From the NCBI GenBank assembly GCA_013396655.1, contig WBMV01005969.1, positions 1,521,534 through 1,585,533 on the forward strand: a stretch of DNA of 64,000 nt, read 5' to 3'. Under the pieces are notes generated by a model that worked only from the letters and a program-made list of their open reading frames with translations, did not search any database and had not been told where the DNA came from. This document shows, piece by piece, positions 12,076 to 26,499 of this stretch (positions are counted from its first letter, which is position 1; each line of letters begins with the position of its first letter). The DNA is from Campylorhamphus procurvoides (lineage: Eukaryota > Chordata > Aves > Passeriformes > Dendrocolaptidae). The translations under genes were made by a program, and so were the position numbers.

Positions 12076-15000
12076 TAGTAAGTGAAAAATGTCATGGGGC
12101 TAGGTCAGCAGGAGTTTCCTAAACCCTTGTCTCTATCCCATACAGCTAATCTCCTACTGAAAACTGAACACTGGAAAAACAATTTCTGGTGACAAAATAG
12201 AGACAGCTTAGTGAGGAGGGGATATTGCTGGCAGAGGCAGGAACTACAGTCACTGCAGAACCTACCAGTTTTCTTCATCTTCAAATTCTGACTAAAATGT
12301 TGTATTTCCATTAAGAACGCAGAAGCAACGCGATCTTTAAGGAACTCCATGCAAGAACAAGATTAAAAGCAGAGAACTAGAGAAAATGCAATAAATCAAG
12401 TTATTTGTTCCAAAGAGATTCACAAGGTTCACACAAGAAAGCAACAACCAGAATCCAGTCATCATTGTAAGAGAGTTACTGCACATATAGACTGATGAAG
12501 CACACTTGAAACTGGTAGTTTTGCGAGCACTCAGTCATTCTCAATTTTTTTACAAAAATCTGGAACAGACCCAAAGACTCTGTCACATTCAAGCTTGGTC
12601 CAGAACTGGTAGCTATTTACCCATCTTACCTTCCCACTGAGGACCTGAATCTGCGGGGGACCTTTACTTAGGAGAAACAAGGTTTTCTGCAGAAAATAAT
12701 GTCCACAAGCAAATTTACTTAGAGGGAGGTGGGTGAATTCAAGAAAAGGATGCATCTCAGAAGTCTTTATATTCCTGAGGTTTTTTAATGGGATAGTTTA
12801 GGGTAAGAGCTGAACTGACATTTGTTTAATAAAAATCTGTGGTAACAGATTCTTTTCGGGACTTGCCAGCTCTAAGAAGAGTGCTGGTTTTACTTTAGGA
12901 TATTGTACTTAAAAGAAAGAGGGGAAATATTATAGGATGAAAAATACGATTAGTCAAAGAAAATCTTAATACCAAAATGAAAAAGTACATTCCATACACA
13001 CATCAGATGATGTCATTAAGAAGATTAAAGCAACCTTAGCTATTAATCATAAGACTTGAAAAAGAAACAGAGGCCTTAAAAGCATCAGAGAAAGTGAGTT
13101 TAAGTATTAGGAACTTTTCACCACCACAATAAACAGACAATAAGACAAGACACTAAGAAAAATGCCAGAATTGGTTATGAGCAACAGACTGGACACTTGC
13201 TCTCAAACAGCTTAAGAATAAGCAGTTCTGCTTTGCCACAACCACAGACAGCTAGCCGCATGGCCTCACTCCATTTCAACAACACTACACAAAATTGCCT
13301 TCCCCAGAGCTCATCTACACAGTGAAGTCTTTTATGAAACACTGGGTTCCCCTGTAGTGGAAAGAAACAAAAAAAAAAAAGAAAGAATAAAACACAACCC
13401 CAACAAAACTAACTCTCAGAAAAGTTGCACAGTGCCACCATCTGTACAGAAGTCTGCACTCCAACATAGCAACGTCAAGTTCCACAAAGACTCTCCAAGG
13501 CAAAACACCAAACGCTATGACTATGCCGACACTTGACACACATCTCACTTTGAAATACGCTAGGAAACTATTCTCTTGCATCAAGGAACACTTCACAAGA
13601 CACAAGCGAAAAGCAGCCACCACTAGGCAATAACACTGCCTTTAACATGGAGTGGTGTTAATGTAATCTCCTATACTACACACGACTGTTCCCATCCAAG
13701 AAGCAGCTCAATGCTACAATTACAGCTGAATATATTCATTTATCTCCATTCTGAATAAGTTTCCCTTGTTTAGGTAGAACTTCTTGGGTTCTGTGAACTC
13801 AGTTCATTAAGATTTGTGTTTTATTTATCTCTGGCAACTGCCTACAGCAGTGAAGAAGGGATCTCTCATGTAACAGATTTTCTAAAATCTGGAATATGTT
13901 ATATATGCCACATCTTTCAAAAAATAGTTTTTCAACTGTTTTTAGCTTCCACCCATGGCTTCCAAATATGACAATGCTCATTACTATTAAGTGCCTTGTT
14001 TTGATCCAGATTTTTGACTAAAAAAAATGCATCAAGTGATCTGCAAATCGATCTTCACATTTACAAATGAATGCTACAGTCTCCCAAAAGCAAGGGTGGT
14101 CACAGGAGAGATTTGGGCCTGTCTGCCTTGAATGTATCCTGAAAGAAGGACTTCCCAAAAGTTGTTCATGATGTCTTTTACTATATTTCAACCTTAACTG
14201 TTTATACTGGCATGATGCAAGACATCCAATCTCATTTCTTGAAATAGGATCTCTGCTCTGAACTTGTAGAAAGATGTTGTTTATCATATTGCTCAAAATT
14301 AAAAGAGTAAGGACTATAGGCAACCTTCATAGTTCCTAGATGTGGAGATTAAAAAGAATATAATGTCCTGACCAAACCAGAACTGGCTAAAAAATAAAAT
14401 ACATTATTTCAGCCACACACAAACCTAAAGAACACACACAAAATGCAGGAACAGCTGTAGCTTAGATCAGCGTGAGCCACCCCTCCTCCAAACACATGGT
14501 ACCACAGCACTGCTAGTGGCCCTCTGCCACCCACAGGGAGTTTCCATGCAGCTGGCTAATATGGAAGCAGTGGGATGGACTGAAGAGATGCCAAACCTAC
14601 ACCAAAAGATAGAAACTATGCTTCTGCTCACAGCCGAAGTTCTTCCAGATCTCTTTCTAACACCACTCCAGACCACCAGTTTGCTATTTGCTCATCCAAC
14701 CACACACATTCTTGAGTTAGTTTTCTGGCTACTTTTTAAGGCATTGCCCTCATTTAACCCTATGACCCTTAGTCTCTTTAAGAAGCATATAAAGCAGCAA
14801 AACCTGTGAAAAAATGTCTACAAAATAAATAATTGAAATAAAATGCATTTAGTTCCTTTCACTGAACCAGTTGGACCACTACTGCAGTTCACAGAATCTG
14901 ATTAGATGCTCCACTCCATTGCCACTATTAAATTTTTTTGCTAGCACAAGCTCAGGTCTACATCAAGGAAACTGGTGAGGTAGCTAACTCTCTTCCTGAC

Positions 15001-16934
15001 CTTGTCCAGTTTACAAAAAAAGTCACTCCAGAGGGTGAGCCAGCTGACCACAGGTGCTAATAAAAATACTGAAGGTAGATGGGAGCTTTTATGGCTCAGT
15101 ATCACTCACAAACTTTAAATAGGTAAAAGAAAAGAAATAAGGAGGAGAAAATTAAGGTCTGTAATTTACTTTATTTCCCTCATCATCTCCTTCCCTTTCT
15201 TTTGTTTCCCTCACAGTTAAGTTCTGATTTTCTTTTTTGCTTGCTGCATCTTTCAATTGCTCTGGAAGGGTTTGGTCTTCAACAGCAAATTAAAGCTAGG
15301 GCTACAAACGGGGTCAACCACAAGCAGTCTTTGTAAGAATAGATACTGCCTCTCTCCACTACAAGCTTCATTCAGTACGACATGAGGGAGTAGGGATTTG
15401 GTGGGAGAGAGATCTGCCCTCCCCCAGGCATAAAGACACCTAGACCCTTTCCTGGGAGAAAACAATATAAGAGTTGACTATTAGCTCAGAAGTAATTCAG
15501 AACTGCTCACTCTTGAAACATGCAGAGAACTGGAAATTGAGTAGCAATAGCACCTTGGAGTGGGCCTAGAGATTTTTATCCTTCATAGTTTTGCTTATCC
15601 ATGAGGTTAATTCTGGTTTGGATAAAAAAAAAATAAGGTAAGAATTTTTGAAAAATATTCCTAGTCAAGTGCTCCAAGTACCCATTAGCTACTCTTGAGA
15701 ATTCACACAGCAGGGACATCTTCCAAGAGAAAACTTTCCCTAACATACAGTGCAAATCTTTCTCCCCAGTGTAAAGGGGTTTATTATGAAAAAACAAGTC
15801 AGCCCTGTAGTGAAGAGATTATGAGGATTTAATCCCAGGCAGCTGCTGCAACTTTGAAATTATAAAAGCAGACACTTCTGGATTGATTACCTCATTTCTT
15901 CCACTGGTAGTATGTTCAAGTTTCACTCAAACCTGTTAGATAGCTCCAGGCCTCCCAGTGCTTTCTAAGACCACACTTCTTCATATCTTGAGTTCAAAAA
16001 CCTAATAGTCTCCCTCTCCGCCCAGAGAGCCTGAGGCAGGTATAAAGCAGCTTCAATTTTTCTTTAAGGCAGCATCCTTCCATTCTTGCCATGGAAAATC
16101 AGTATTCGTTATCCATTCACCCACTACCTGTGAAAGGGCTATGGAATTACTGCCTGTGAACCTTAAGGACATCAGGGAGCAATACAAATTTAACTGTCAT
16201 TAAGCTATAAGTAGCCCTTATACCAAAAGAAGTCCAGATTTTCTCCACCAATTAGCCGTCTCAAAAGCCTGCAAACAAAATGCCACATATCTTATTTTGA
16301 CTATGTCCTTGAAAGAAAAAGGTCTGGGTTGGAAGACCTGGTGCTCCGGAATTGAAGGCAGAAGGTCTCCATACATCTCTGCTCATTCTACTGACCTCCC
16401 TACCTTCAGAAAAACAGTAAGGCTGCTGACTTCTAGGCTAGGTGAAAGTATTTATAATCCTCATTTGCTGGATGTTGATTAAGGTAGCTTTGATCTCTAG
16501 ATGCAATACTCATATGGAATTCATTGTTTCATGAAGTGGAACCAGTTCTTGACCATTGCACCCTACTTATGCTGCCTTTGATGACAATCAAGTCTGGACC
16601 CAATGCTGATGAGCCCTGCACATAAATAAGCTCTGCAGTCACACATCACAGAACATAATGAGCAGGCAGACAAGAACAAGTGACAAGAGAAAGCATCCAG
16701 TCATGAAACAAAAGCAAGACTTCAAGGAGTTAAGTGAATTAGTAAAAGTATTTTGCTTTGCTGGGCTAGGGGAGAAAATTATCTGATATTTTGTTTTAGC
16801 TTGTTATTCTGTTCAATGTCCTATTCTGTCCTGCTTAGTAGACCAGAGTCTGTTCATTACAGAAAGAACAGTAGGACTAAAACACAATGGAATACAAGGC
16901 CATAAATCTAGTAGGTGTTCAAGTTTAAAGTAGA
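12076..16934. other. Noncoding, nothing recognised
   Basis: Short chance frames only; the longest is about 100 codons, on the minus strand at 13315-13623, with no recognisable motif. An A-run interrupted by few other bases lies at about 13368-13388. No transposon, RNA gene or exon can be supported in this stretch. Confidence 0.5.
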
Positions 16935-17345
16935 TGTAGGAGGCCCAGAGCCAGGACTTTGTATGCTTGAAGAATCTGGGTCAGGTCAAGCTGATGACTA
17001 TCAAAATGACCACCAGGGGATGAAGTAAGAAGAGGAGACCACCTAAAAGTTGAGCCAAAAGAAGATTCTCAAAAGCTCCACCCAAGCTCCACCTGGACTC
17101 CACCTAGTTATGAATGTGTTAGATGATGAAACTCTGTACCTGAAATGATATATATTATATAAATTATTTGGTTTGCACCGTTGGAGTGAAGCTAGTTTGT
17201 CCAGCGTGAGCTGGCTAGCTTCCTAACATTGGCAATAAAAACCTGCATCTAAAAGACAAAAAAGAAAAAGGTTCTCTTAGCAGTTCCTTTTATTCTGAAG
17301 TTTTTCAGCATCCATCAGAATCAGCCTGTGCTACTACCAAGCAGA
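16935..17345 (+). mobile_element. Endogenous retrovirus LTR, likely ERVL-type, solo
   Basis: The promoter-like and polyadenylation parts of an LTR are in the expected order on the plus strand. A TATA-like run lies at 17148-17163. Then comes the segment GGAGTGAAGCTAGTTTGTCC and the GTGAGCTGGCTAGCTTCCTAAC motif, split across about 17184-17227. An AATAAA signal lies at 17234-17239, followed by CCTGCATCT. This order and wording match avian ERV LTRs that I associate with the ERVL group. No internal retroviral sequence is seen next to it. The start (16935) and end (17345) are estimates because I did not identify target site duplications. Confidence 0.5.
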
Positions 17346-18971
17346 GTCATCCACAAGCTGTTGCACATACGGTACTCACTCACAGCAGTAGTCCCATGTG
17401 GTTAAATGGTATTAAGTCCACGAGCAACATTCTCATAGTCTGCCTAACTCTGCTGCCCCCTTGTTCACAATTTAAACATCTTCTCTCATACGTTTCTTCC
17501 AGCAGAAACTCCTTGCTCACAGAAAATTAACATTTTTATGGATGCAGTACCACTAAGCACCGCAAAAATGATTCTACAAACTGAGTTTGTGAGGGAGGCA
17601 CACAGATAACCCACAAGCATGGACAAGAAAATGACATCCAAGGACAAAACCCTATCAAGCTACCAAGTTCCATCTAAGACAGGGATGGACTACAATTATA
17701 CCTATGTAACGATGACACTTGTCATGAGCAAGGAGGTGTCTTCCTGCAACTTTGTTGGCACTTTATCTAAGAGGGAACAGAAAACTTGATAAAGTTGAAC
17801 AATTTTCAGGCCATCTCCTACACAAGCCTTTTGTTTGAGCTCCAGTTTTGGGCACTTCAGCAGTTATATGATCTTGTTTCTGACCATAATCATCATCATG
17901 ACAGAGTTGGACTTTGCATAAAACCAAGATGCCATGCTGGTGATTTTTAAGGTCACTTCAGTATCTCCCAGTAAGTGCCATAGGAAATGGATACCAGCCT
18001 TTTGTCCCTCTTTTCCCATATTCTCTGCTGTGAGCCCCTTGTTTTTGTCATAGAGTTTAGATATACTAAGACATATCCTTTTAAAGTAAGCTTCTAAGTG
18101 GGCAATGCTCTAAATTGCAGCTTAATCCTAGAAAGGAAGGTTATTATTCTCAGTAATTCAACTTAAAAGTTTCATCCTTGCCAGGGAACTGCACAGCAGC
18201 TTTTTTCTTTCATGCCAAAGGCCAATTACAGCATGGTTTTACTAATACATTTAAGCCTCCATGCCCCCTTTATGTTTTTCATGTTGGGAATATCATGTGT
18301 TTTGATAGTTTTGTATTATGTAGTTTTTCACGGCTGGAGACTTCAAACACTGTGATTGTCCTGCCAGGAATCACAGAGGGGGCTTTCCTTTAGAAATTCA
18401 GCAGCTATGATTGCCCTGCCAGGACTCATATAGCTGTGTCCTGATGTGGAATGCCCTATAATTTTACTGTGCTAAGAATTTAACTTAAATGTTTACCTTG
18501 AGGGGAATATGGGGACACCAGGAATAAATTATTTCACTCAATTTGTCTGAGTTCCAGGAAATGACTTCACCTCAATTTGCAGGATTTGTACCAATTAGCA
18601 GGCACTGAGGGACTTCCTTTCTGCATAGGCACATAAGAGCTCAGAGGGGATTTAGTTTGTTTTTCCAAGTCAGTTATTTACATGAAATTTTCTTACAGTC
18701 CCTGAAGCTTCAGCTCCCTTCTCAGAGCAGTCAATCTGTTTGCCTGAGTGAAGATCCTGCGTATGTGACTGAGTGACATTTCTTCTGCTGCTCTGACCTT
18801 AGGTGCCACCCCACCCAGGGACATAAGGAGTACCCTGGGACATCCCAAGCAAGTTGTGTTGCAGAAAAGAGTGCCTGCGTTGAGGGCATTTTTGCAACAA
18901 GCAGTATGTCAACAGGCTTGGCCCTACTCTCTCCTTCCATTGCAACACAGTATTTTACTTAAAAAGCTTCA
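17346..18971. other. Noncoding with a weak 55-bp-period duplication
   Basis: At 18354 and 18409 two similar segments start with GATTGTCCTGCCAGGAATCA and GATTGCCCTGCCAGGACTCA. This suggests an imperfect 55-bp tandem duplication. No gene or named repeat is recognised elsewhere in the stretch. Confidence 0.4.
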
Positions 18972-19245
18972 ATTAGTAGACTTAGATTGGAAAAGATGAG
19001 TTCATCAAGTCCAGCCTCTGACCTAACACCACCATGTCAACTAGACCATGGTGCTAAGTGCCACCTCCAGTCTTTCCTGAGACAGCTCCAGGGACAGTGA
19101 CTTTACCACCCTCCTTGGCAGCCCATTCCAACATCTAATCACCCTTTCTGTAAAGAATTTCTTCTTAACGTCTTCTTATCCTGTCACTGGACTCACTCCA
19201 ACTCTTCAACGTTCTTTATGAATTAAGGGGATCAGAACTATCAGC
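18972..19245 (-). mobile_element. CR1 LINE 3' fragment with internal deletion
   Basis: Read on the minus strand this contains the CR1 3' end. The pieces are TTCTTTACAGAAAGGGTGAT, GGAATGGGCTGCC, CCCTGGAGCTGTCTCAGG, GTCTAGTTGACATGG and GGCTGGACTTGATGA, ending near 18972. The far side (19183-19245) resembles a more upstream CR1 segment (TGGACTCACTCCAACTCTTC in plus orientation). The intervening region is missing, so the copy has a deletion with its junction near 19170-19183. It is noncoding as it stands. Confidence 0.85.
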
Positions 19246-22200
19246 AGGAATTCTTCCCACCTTTCAGTGCCCTTCCTCCAGCTCTTCTACAATGAAAGCT
19301 CAAACCACCACATCCCACCGGGCTTTGCACTTAGAATTCCTGCAGAGATGCTCAGGATAAATGAAAGGTTATATTTCACATTCAAATGTCCATACTGGAA
19401 CCATAGACACCTGAAGCTGATTTCTTAGGTCCAGCCCAGCCACTGGGTATTGGAGGGGTCAGCCATTGATGGCTTTTCTGGGAATCAGTCACAATTGAGT
19501 TTAGAAGGATTTTCCTCCTGCTCCTGATTATCCCACCAGGAGCTGCCTATGTCACTCAGAGGGATTTGTGGCTACCAACACATTCATGTACAATATGGTA
19601 CAAAACACATACAAATATATTGCTAACCTTAATTTCTGAGGTACTGACTGATTTTTAGAAATACTACATACAACACCAGAGCCAGCAGAGACTCAAATTA
19701 CTTTACCAGAGGCAGTTTCCCACTTCCTTATCTTCCTATAAAATTACAAATTTAGAGCTTGGGTACAGTTTTGATTATAAATATAGCAACTTTATGCTTC
19801 ATCTTCTGCATCTCCTTGCTTTTCAACATAGGGCTATATGACAGGCAGCTACTTGCTCTGCCTGGAGGCCTCTAAGCACTCCATTGCACAGGCAGCTGGG
19901 AGCACAGAACCTCAGAAGAAGCTTACATGTATGTGACAAAGATTGTCAAGAACAATTTAAACTATGAAAATTTTTACAACCACTAAAGACACCATGATTT
20001 GCATACTTTTCATGGTATTTTTTAACTGTTTTTCCCTCCGCCAAGGAATTCTTCCCTTCTCAGAAAAGGTCATAAACTAAAAACTAAACCTCTGTCTACT
20101 TTCATAGCTTAGTCAAAGTAGAGACAGTTTTTCTGACATACAACCACCAGCTCAGCACACAACTTTGTTATTGACTATAGCTGTTGAGAAACCTTGCCTG
20201 TTATGGCAGTACTGTCAATTTATTGATAGCATACATGCACATATAGGACATTTGAGTATGAGGGAAAATAATGTTATTTATAGTCCTTTCAAATGTGGTG
20301 GGGTTTGGGTTTTTCTCCCCTCCAGGAAACAGAAAGAAGTGAGAACGTTTTTTCCTATTTAAACCACAGTACATTCAAAATTCTTTCAGCAATAGTCTCC
20401 TCTGCAGGCTTACCCATCTAACCAGCCCATGCAGATCCTGCCATCCACAAGAGTTTGCTATTTCTAAGTGAGGCAATGTATTTTTGTAAGTGGGTCTACA
20501 CCAAGACTTTTGCTTTCAAGATACCCTTCAGTGCTTCCAGCACTGAATGTTTAAGGCTTCCTGTATAAATCTTAAAGTGTGGAACCTTAGAGACAAACAT
20601 TTTGGCTAAGAACGTTCAAATCTGTAGCAAAGAATTTCATTTGCATTTTATGGACTAAAAACAATTAAATGTCACTCAGTTTGCTTCTAGGTATTGTACA
20701 GCATATTAGAGACAGGAAGCAGATAATCTAATCTTGTTTAATAGAGGTATGCATGGCATAAAATGCCTCCTATCTGCTCTTTAACCCAAGTCATTTTACT
20801 TGGCAGTGAAACAAAACCTGAAGGACACCCAGAAATACCACTTCAGTCCTGATTAATCAAGCCTTGCCCTAAAGCTCTCTCCTATTCAGAGGAGCTTAGC
20901 CCCCAGAATGTCAGGAGGTGTAGAGGGGGACTGTGCACAGGCACTGTAAGCAAGTAAACTGTTCCTTCAGGGCAGCAGCAAAGGGCTCCTGTGAGATAAC
21001 ATCAAGGTGAAGATATGCTGAGCTTGTAGTCACTGACACTGCCCTGCCTCAATCCCAGGGACCATGGCAACCTTCATGCAACACCCAGCACCGCTTTTTG
21101 TGCATGTATCATAAGGGTACGTAGCTCAGTTGACGTAATTCAAAGACCAGTTTCAAGACTATACACCAGCAGATTCAGGGTGTACCTGCTATGATCTGTA
21201 ATAGCACACATGCTTGCAGCACTGAACATTCACCTCCTAATTATTTGTCAAATTACAAGAACATAGCTCATCACTAAGCTTAATGATTGAAAGGGACTAT
21301 TTGCACTGCTTTTCATGTACTATATTTGCCAGTATCACACTGTTCAGTTTCTTCTATAAAGACCCCAGTGGAAATCTCTCATACCTCAGAATTGTGTGAT
21401 GCAATTTTTTGTTCATTTTTAATCACACAGGGAGACTTATATGTAGAGCTATGAGCACAGATTTATTTAGACCCCAAACAAAATTCAACTTTTTTGAAAA
21501 CTTTACTGAAGTTCACACTATTCTTTGTTGAAGTCTTACATTTAAACTCCTCAGATTTCAGCTTCCTCTCAGCTGTGCTGTCTTTTAGATGCTATGTCAA
21601 ATGTAACATTCAGAAGGTTTTTGCACCCAAATCACCCTGTACAACATTAGCTCCCCCCATTCCCCAACATCTCCAAGCTATCACTAAACTACATTGGAGT
21701 AGCAATGAAAGAGTGAACAAACACTCACATATTCAAAATACTATCTTACTTTGTCACAGTCTCAAGCATTTCAGGGTCCATCCTGACTGTAGAATAGGAG
21801 GAACAATAGCAAAGAAGTTAAATAATTATTTCTAAGTTTATAGTAAATAAGACAACTAAGCAGCAAAGCACACAAATAACCCCATGCAGTACATACTCAG
21901 TGAGAATTATCAGCAAGTATTAAGTTTTTCAAAAATGGCTATTGATCTCAAAAGGTCTTTATGACAGGAATAGCTCGGCTCATGGAAAACACTGTATATA
22001 AACTTTAGAAATTACTACTTTCGTACACTGCTGACATTCAATAAAAAACAGAAGTACTGCAATAATATTGTAAAAGCATAAATGCTATCACTTTTGAGAA
22101 AGTGGTTTTAAAAAAAGACATAACCTTCCATCTGAGTCAGCTTTCTCATTTTCAGAGGAAGTTTTCTTAACATTAGTTCTATGAGAAGTCAAATTCACTG

Positions 22201-25200
22201 CCTTCATAATAACACAGAGAGCGCCAAGCTCTTCGTTTTATCTGCCTGAAGGCATAAGAACTTTCCTAGGGGCATAAATTATGGGACAGCTGGGTTCTTT
22301 CATCTATCATCTTTCATCTCAGTACCATCAGTTGAAACCTTCACCATTACCCTTTTATGCTCCAAGTCCTCTTCAGTTCCCTTCTTTTCACAAGGCAAAA
22401 AATGTATGACTTTTTTTAAACCTAATAATGATTAAACATTTTTTTTTCTGCTGCTATAATAGTGACCTTTTGTGTCACTTCCCATCTGGTTTCCATCCCT
22501 ATGTTTATTTCACAAACTCACTTGCTGAGGATGGCCAACATTGCTTCTTCAGTCTCTGTTGCAGACTTTTTTAAGACATTGTTTTATTTTGTGCTGTGCT
22601 GGGGGGGAAATTCATTGCTCATTTTCCTATCTCTTCCAGTGCCTAGGGCTCTTCCTTCAGTGCTGACATCACTATTTCTAGCACAGGGACACACACCACA
22701 ATTAAAAGGAATTAACATAGGTCCAGATTAATTGCATTCAGGCTGGCAGCTTGTGTGTCACCTTTATCAGAGTGACAGATGATAATACAGAAATGCTCTG
22801 GCACTGCGAACATCATCTCCTTTGTCCTTACTATACACTCTGGCGTAGTGCTCAGAAGTTATGACAACATGATAGCATTTGTTGTGGTTTTCCACCTTGT
22901 TGTCTTGCCTGGTCTTATTTGCCATAATGCATACTACAGAGTTTCTGCTGTTTCTCTTTTCCGCCTTTAGACCCTTACCTTGTGCTCTTTGGAATTCTCT
23001 GCCATTCCCATTTTACAAAAACTCTCTTCAGCCTACATTAAAATAACATTATGCTTACTCAGTAGCAGTGGTAACTGCTTCTTGGTCTTTGCATAGCTGT
23101 ATTTGAGCAGGTGATCCCAAAATCCTGCCAGGATCTAATTTCTTTCCATGGCTCAGGTAATCCAGGTATTTGTCATTACACACAAATATTTCACTTTGCA
23201 TAATCAGTCACTAAGACAAACTCCATAACTTGAAAAGGTTTGTGATGAGATATTAATGCTACTTATTCACAGCAAATATCTGGCCCAGGTGACTGAAGAT
23301 TCCCATGTATGACTTCAGAGATAAGTAGGCAAGACAGATTATTACTCCAAAACTCAAATGTCAGTATAAACTTCCAACAAACAACTAAAGTTAGAATTCT
23401 TCTGCCTTAAACCTAAAGTTTTACAGCTCTCCACAACTATTTTTTTTTTCTCCAGATCCTGGCAAAACTCACTTCCCTATTTAGTACATTTTCTAAAACA
23501 ATTAAAATCTTGTAATTAAACTCACTGGGCCATGATTCCCATGTCTCCTCTTTCTTTCCTGAAAGTATATTTGTCCTTTGCAAACCTCACCTGTCCTCTA
23601 TGAGTTCTCCAAATTAACTGAAAATGGATCCAATTAGCCAGTTCACTGAGCACACCATGTTAAATTTCATCTGTCTGCTGATTTGAATATGCTCAGATTC
23701 TCCAGAAATTCTTTAACAAGCATTTTCCTGATCTATGTCTTTTCCTTCTTTCCTGTCAGCTTTATCAAAGCTCCTGCTGTGTTCCTTTCTAAAGTGAACA
23801 TTGAGGCAAAAATAAGAATCAGGCACTGCAACCTCCAGAATTTTCTCCTAAAGGACAAACTGGACATATACGTCCATCATCCCTAAAATTAGCATGTTGT
23901 TTACATAGAATATATGCATTCATTCTTCACTACCCTCCACAAATAGCAGATGACAACTGATGAGGAGTAAACACGACTATTCTATAAAGCCATCAGTTTT
24001 ATTTCAGTTGCATTACCAGCTTTCATAGCCTAGTTCACCACTACAGTGACCCTTCAGTGAAATAAAAAGTACATGCTCATCTATAACCAAGGTCATAAAG
24101 CTGCTACTGGTTAGTTTACGCGTAGGGCTGCTCACTGGATGAGGTCCTCAGATGGTTTCCTGAAGCTATTAATGTGATTAACTCTGGACCAGTGCTTAAA
24201 TAGAGTGGAGATCTATATCTTTTTCAGTATCCTTTTTATGTACTCCTTCCAGTTTATACCTATTCTTAGTCCAAAGGACTGAGGGACCATTATGATGCTT
24301 AATTGAAAAAATACCACCAGTTTACTGAAATGTTTCACAGTTATGATTTTATCATCTCTTTCCCTCTCAAGAATGCCTTACAAATTTATTTCAAAGATAA
24401 ATATATCAGAATACAATCGCAGCCATCATCTCAGTAAAGCACTGAGTACGTTAAGAAAAAAAACACTATTCTGCCAAACAAGCAATCTCATCAAAATTCT
24501 GTCAAACCTTTTTGATAAAGGAGGAAAAAAAGTACATCAAATATATCAAAGCATGTGCACATTTGTATATCGAATGACAGCACATGTCCTGGATAGTATA
24601 AACAAGACTACTGCACTCAGCAATATTTCTGTTGCACAAAAAAAACCTACTCATACTGCTTACTGAAAGTTGGACATTCCAGAAACCAACAACCCTGTGT
24701 CTGAAATCACTTCTCCTTTAGGGGGAAAATTTTGCCAATAGCTTCTTGAGAATTCAAATACATTTACAGTCATGCAATCACAAGTTAGATAATCCAAAAC
24801 TGATGGTAATGAAAAGAACAAGACTCTGCTGGAGTAAATGGAAGTGTGACTAAATGTCATAAGCACAGCAAAGCATTTCAGCCATACAACTCTTTCTCTG
24901 AAAAGCTTAATCCTTGCAGACAAATGAACAGGAATAGCAACACTAATGAAAAAAGTCAGCATGAAATACTAATAAACTTTTGGTTTCAGTGGTTTTAGAA
25001 ATGTCTTGCAAACTATATGAATTGTACTTCTCTAACTTTTTTCCCCCCACAATACCTGTATTGCATCACCATCTTTTACCTCCATTTTCAGTAGCTGAAG
25101 CTACAATGAAAGCAACAACTAAAGCTTACTAAACTAATATAACTGAAAATAAAGCTTAGTGTTTGAATTCAGAAACTGAAACACCCACACACACAGTTTT

Positions 25201-26029
25201 CCAAGAATTTATGAAAAACTGAGTGGAAACACAAAACCCACCACGACATAGAAAATGCTGCAACTGGATTTTCAGAATTTGTCATTGCATGGAAGGTGTT
25301 CCTGTTAGTGAGAAGATAATGTTTCATCACATTGTTTCTACAGAGCACATGCTTCAGCACAACCTACTGGTTTCATAGCTATTTACCTCATGACAATATA
25401 TGTAGCCATCTATTCAGCCTGCATTTCAGGACTATGATGTTGAGATTGGTCACACTGGAGAAACTCCCAGCAATAGCAACCCCCTACCAAATGCAGCAGA
25501 GAAGAATTTATTTATTGTTATAAATAAAGTGTCAGCTTCTTCATAATGCCAGATTTCATCCTCATGCAACACATTGTTCCAACTTCACGATTTATTAACT
25601 ATATACTCAAATTCCCATTTCTCCAATCAACAGCCAAGTCACAGGACACAGTTACACTTCATTAAAATAGCACAATATTTAACAAAAAAATTCATATCAA
25701 CATTTGTTCTTGCTCTGCATATGTGTGTTTATATATATCTTTTCTAGAAAAGGATTATATTAAATGTGGGGGCAACGGGGAAGGAAGGAGGTACATAGTG
25801 GTATTCAATGAAAAATTACAAATTCCTATTAAATGATATCCCCATTTTATATGCATATTTAGAAACAGCTGTTTAAAACACTAGTTATACTGTCATTATT
25901 CTTAATAGCCTTTCCTCATGCTTATTATTTCCTGCATATTAGCCCTAACATTTTGTCATTATCAATATACCACTTTACTATATTAATAAGGGACATGAAA
26001 TTCCCCTTTCTCATAACAGAGTTCTTTTT

Positions 26030-26330
26030 TCTCCCTTTGCGTATTAGTTAACTAAACAGTCTGTTAACCAAATGCTAATCTCCTGTGACAGTGTGGCAGT
26101 CTCCCAAGAGCTGCATAGGTGTGCATACAGTATGACTAATTACAGTACAGCGCTAATGTAATGGAGAGAAAGTAAACAGACATCAGAGGCTGAACAAGCC
26201 CGGAGGCTGATGTGTTGCTATTCCTACAGCCCTGCTCCACAAAACACTAAATACACAGGACATTAGGCAGACATCAGGTAATCTTTTCAGCCCTATAGCC
26301 ACATATATGAATTTATGATTGGGAAGCTGG
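26030..26330. promoter_or_regulatory. Possible conserved noncoding element
   Basis: Repeat-free, balanced-composition block with TAATTA-like and GCTAAT motifs (for example ACTAATTACAGTACAGCGC near 26135). It contrasts with the poly-A/T-rich flanks. Its appearance is like deeply conserved developmental enhancers, but no alignment was possible and the call is inference only. Confidence 0.25.
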
Positions 26331-26499
26331 AGCTGCAGCAGTCACACACAAATTGCAGAGAGCTAGAGAGATCACCTTTCTAAAGCTCTCAGGATAGTTT
26401 TCCTAGGTCAAGAGCTTCATTACAAAGGACAATTGTACCAGCCTTAACTGGCACTGCCTCTGAGTGAACATAGATAAACGCTCTTGGGAAAAGGGTTAG

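Noticed and set aside
23740..23883. Acceptor-like TTTTCCTTCTTTCCTGTCAG followed by an open frame
   Set aside because: No good donor was found and the peptide is unrecognised.
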